From NCBI GenBank assembly GCA_934394595.1, contig CAKRRX010000018.1:1-32068 (forward strand): a stretch of 32,068 bases of DNA. The letters are read 5' to 3'. Below the pieces are notes generated by a model, which ran no database searches, was not told the DNA's origin, and saw only the letters and a program-made list of their open reading frames with translations. Of this stretch, positions 30,733 to 32,068 are shown piece after piece. Source of the DNA: an uncultured Blautia sp. (GTDB lineage Bacteria > Bacillota > Clostridia > Lachnospirales > Lachnospiraceae). The first letter of the stretch is position 1. Each line of letters opens with the position of its first letter. Both the position numbers and the translations under genes were made by a program.

Positions 30733-31437
30733 ATGAATATGAAGTGTATTGGTATTATTGGAGCAATGGAACAGGAAATTTCCATTTTAAAACAGAAAAT
30801 GCAGGATGTGAGAATCATAAAGAAAGCTTCCATGGATTTTTTTGAAGGAACTTTAATGGGAAAAAGAGCGGTGGTTGTCCGCTCCGGAATTGGAAAAGTA
30901 AATGCGGGTATTTGTACACAGATCCTGGCAGATACCTTTGCTGTGGATGCGATCATCAATACAGGAATTGCAGGGAGTCTGAACAAAGACATTAATATTG
31001 GAGATATTGTAGTGTCTACAGATCTGGTTCAGCATGATGTGGATGCAAGAGGATTTGGATACAAAAAGGGCCAGATTCCGCAAATGGATGCCTTTAGTTT
31101 TGAGGCAGATGAAAAAATGAGAAAGCTTGCTGTAGAGGTATGCCGTGAAGTAAATCCGGATATTCAGGTTTTCGAAGGAAGGATTGCATCAGGAGACCAG
31201 TTTATCTGTGATCAGGGAATCAAGGATGTTATTGTGAGCGAGTTTGCAGCCTATGCAACAGAGATGGAAGGAGCCGCTATTGGTCAGGCATCTTATTTGA
31301 ATGATATTCCATTTCTGGTAATCAGAGCAATTTCTGATAAAGCAGACGGAAGTGCGCAGATGGACTATGATACCTTTGAAAAGGCAGCGATTGAACACAG
31401 CGTGAAACTGACTATGAAAATGCTGGAAAAAATGTAA
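30733..31437 (+). CDS. mtnN: 5'-methylthioadenosine/S-adenosylhomocysteine nucleosidase
   Basis: 234 residues, the family norm. ATG 30733 or 30739, behind AGGAGA. Motifs: IIGAMEQE with catalytic E13, VVVRSGIGKVNAG, NTGIAGSL, ASGDQFICD, E177-M-E179-G binding the ribose, and D202 in RAISDKAD protonating the adenine. Role: splits MTA and SAH to adenine and a thio-ribose, recycling methyl-group by-products and, in some species, feeding AI-2. No luxS is nearby. Single gene with its own promoter. Confidence 0.95.
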   Translation: MNMKCIGIIGAMEQEISILKQKMQDVRIIKKASMDFFEGTLMGKRAVVVRSGIGKVNAGICTQILADTFAVDAIINTGIAGSLNKDINIGDIVVSTDLVQHDVDARGFGYKKGQIPQMDAFSFEADEKMRKLAVEVCREVNPDIQVFEGRIASGDQFICDQGIKDVIVSEFAAYATEMEGAAIGQASYLNDIPFLVIRAISDKADGSAQMDYDTFEKAAIEHSVKLTMKMLEKM

Positions 31438-31439
31438 TA

Positions 31440-31469
31440 TTGACCGCGGGGATTTTTTCTGCATATACT
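31440..31469 (+). promoter_or_regulatory. promoter of the small Arg/Cys-tailed protein
   Basis: TTGACC (31440-31445), 18-bp spacer, TATACT (31464-31469), 32 bp ahead of the ATG. Confidence 0.5.
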
Positions 31470-31501
31470 GAAATAGAAATGACAGGAAAAAGAGTGTATA
31501 T

Positions 31502-31882
31502 ATGGCATATAAAGAGTTTAATCCATTTTATACAGCATATGCAGATCCCGCACTGTATCTGGGAGAAAAGGAGCAGGATCTGGAATTTGCACTGATGAAA
31601 TCCTATTATCCATATACTGCAAGAATGGTGCAGGAAAAGGTGGAGGAAGAATGCAATCTTCTGGATTATGAGGGAAGCCGTCTTTATGATGAGTACCCTG
31701 ACCGGTATATGTTATACCACCTGTGTCAGAATATTATGAGAGAAGTGACATCAGAAGCAGAAATGGAAGCCATGTCAGATGGCTTTCTGGAGGATCTGGT
31801 GCAAGTACTTCTTTTTCAGGAAATCTCCAGAAGAAGGTGCAGAAGACGAAGATGCAGAGGCTGGCATTCAAACATGTTCTAG
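31502..31882 (+). CDS. small conserved-looking protein with Arg/Cys-rich tail, unknown function
   Basis: 126 residues, ATG with only a weak ribosome site (AGGAAAAAG). Features: aromatic-rich N-terminus (FNPFYTAYADPALYLGEKEQD), a KSYYPYTARMVQEKVEEECNLLDYEG helix, a YDEYPDRYMLYHLC segment, and a tail ISRRRCRRRRCRGWHSNMF. I associate this pattern with small clostridial proteins of unknown function, from memory only. The basic tail suggests nucleic-acid or membrane binding. The last six codons fall inside a copy of the inverted-repeat arm found downstream, so the natural C-terminus may have been altered by that element. Confidence 0.75.
   Translation: MAYKEFNPFYTAYADPALYLGEKEQDLEFALMKSYYPYTARMVQEKVEEECNLLDYEGSRLYDEYPDRYMLYHLCQNIMREVTSEAEMEAMSDGFLEDLVQVLLFQEISRRRCRRRRCRGWHSNMF
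31867..31881 (+). repeat. stray arm of the downstream inverted-repeat element
   Basis: TTCAAACATGTTCTA matches the right arm of the element at 31880-31954 (TTCAAACATGCTCTA) at 14 of 15 positions. It encodes the last residues and stop of the small protein upstream. Confidence 0.6.
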
Positions 31883-31954
31883 AGCCTGTTTGAAAAATCA
31901 TTCCCACAAATTGTGACGCACATCTTGCAGAAAGCCTTTTTCAAACATGCTCTA
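31880..31954. repeat. 75-nt intergenic element with 18-bp terminal inverted repeats
   Basis: TAGAGCCTGTTTGAAAAA (31880-31897) and TTTTTCAAACATGCTCTA (31937-31954) are complementary at 17 of 18 positions. The core holds CCCACAAATTGTGACGCACATC. Too small for a transposase, so it is either a miniature mobile element or a hairpin repeat. Confidence 0.65.
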
Positions 31955-31955
31955 G

Positions 31956-32012
31956 CCCGTCCGATATCCAAGAATTTGCTCATGCAAGCATGGCTCTTGG
32001 CTGCCGTCCGGG
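31956..32012 (-). repeat. structured intergenic repeat, copy 3 (CTTG-loop hairpin)
   Basis: Stem CCAAGA (31968-31973) with TCTTGG (31995-32000), an inner GC/GC pair, and apical CATG-CAAG-CATG at 31981-31992, which on the minus strand reads CATG-CTTG-CATG. Outer CCCG/CGGG at 31956-31959 and 32009-32012. Same core as the copies at 2354 and 13424, but arms differ in sequence. Nothing else is seen in the last 56 bases of the window. Confidence 0.55.
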
Positions 32013-32068
32013 ACTTTCATAGTAAAAACAGAAATTACAGGAAAAGAAGAAATTACTATATTATAAAA

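Noticed and set aside
2354..32012. CRISPR-like repeats
   Set aside because: The repeated units are far apart, vary in sequence and lack spacers; no cas genes are seen.
31880..32012. Insertion sequence or transposase remnant
   Set aside because: No transposase-like reading frame lies in the region; only short inverted repeats are present.

Overview
The window looks like a chromosomal segment of a low-to-mid GC Gram-positive anaerobe of the Clostridia, most likely Lachnospiraceae (Blautia/Ruminococcus/Dorea-like). This is inferred from protein style, strong AGGAGG-type ribosome sites, frequent TTG/GTG starts, a secretin-less Tad pilus locus, an ECF folate transporter behind a tetrahydrofolate-type riboswitch, and MurG and TSCPD proteins of clostridial type. 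No phage, transposase, rRNA, tRNA or CRISPR array is visible. Nearly every gap is under 350 bp.

Layout. 1-3.7 kb: HD-domain phosphohydrolase, YgjP-type metallopeptidase and a secreted GH5 glycanase in a tight run, then an EndoQ-like PHP protein. 3.7-5.8 kb: YfcE-type phosphoesterase, then a three-gene unit of a membrane-anchored unknown protein coupled to LrgA and LrgB, closed by a terminator. 6-10.4 kb: small membrane protein, WYL regulator, BirA, AlaX-type editing enzyme and a compact amidohydrolase. 10.4-12.6 kb: a four-repeat lipoprotein (minus strand), then a THF riboswitch and FolT. 12.6-14.1 kb (minus): GNAT acetyltransferase and SGNH hydrolase. 14.4-23.8 kb: a Tad/Flp pilus operon in the order prepilin peptidase, TadZ, TadA, TadB, TadC, 59-residue Flp pilin, DUF5702 protein, TadE-like protein with zinc-type repeats, second prepilin peptidase, second TadE-like protein, FHA protein. 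23.9-28.5 kb: rhomboid protease, orphan soluble histidine kinase (minus), HIT protein, small sigma factor, MurG (minus) and a DUF4367 membrane protein that could be the sigma factor's partner. 28.5-31.9 kb: beta-CASP metallo-beta-lactamase protein, TSCPD protein (minus), MTA/SAH nucleosidase and a small Arg/Cys-tailed protein.

The central system is the Tad operon. Start/stop overlaps (ATGA, ATTGA) link most of its genes. It carries its own pilin, motor ATPase, two platform proteins, TadZ localisation ATPase, two candidate prepilin peptidases, two pseudopilins and an FHA sensor, and it lacks secretin, as expected for a single-membrane cell.

The most interesting non-coding signal is a roughly 60-nt imperfect palindrome in three intergenic places (2354-2415, 13424-13485, 31956-32012). 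It has a conserved CTTG-loop hairpin whose stem bases co-vary between copies. A separate 75-nt inverted-repeat element (31880-31954) abuts the third copy, and a stray copy of one of its arms forms the last codons of the gene before it.
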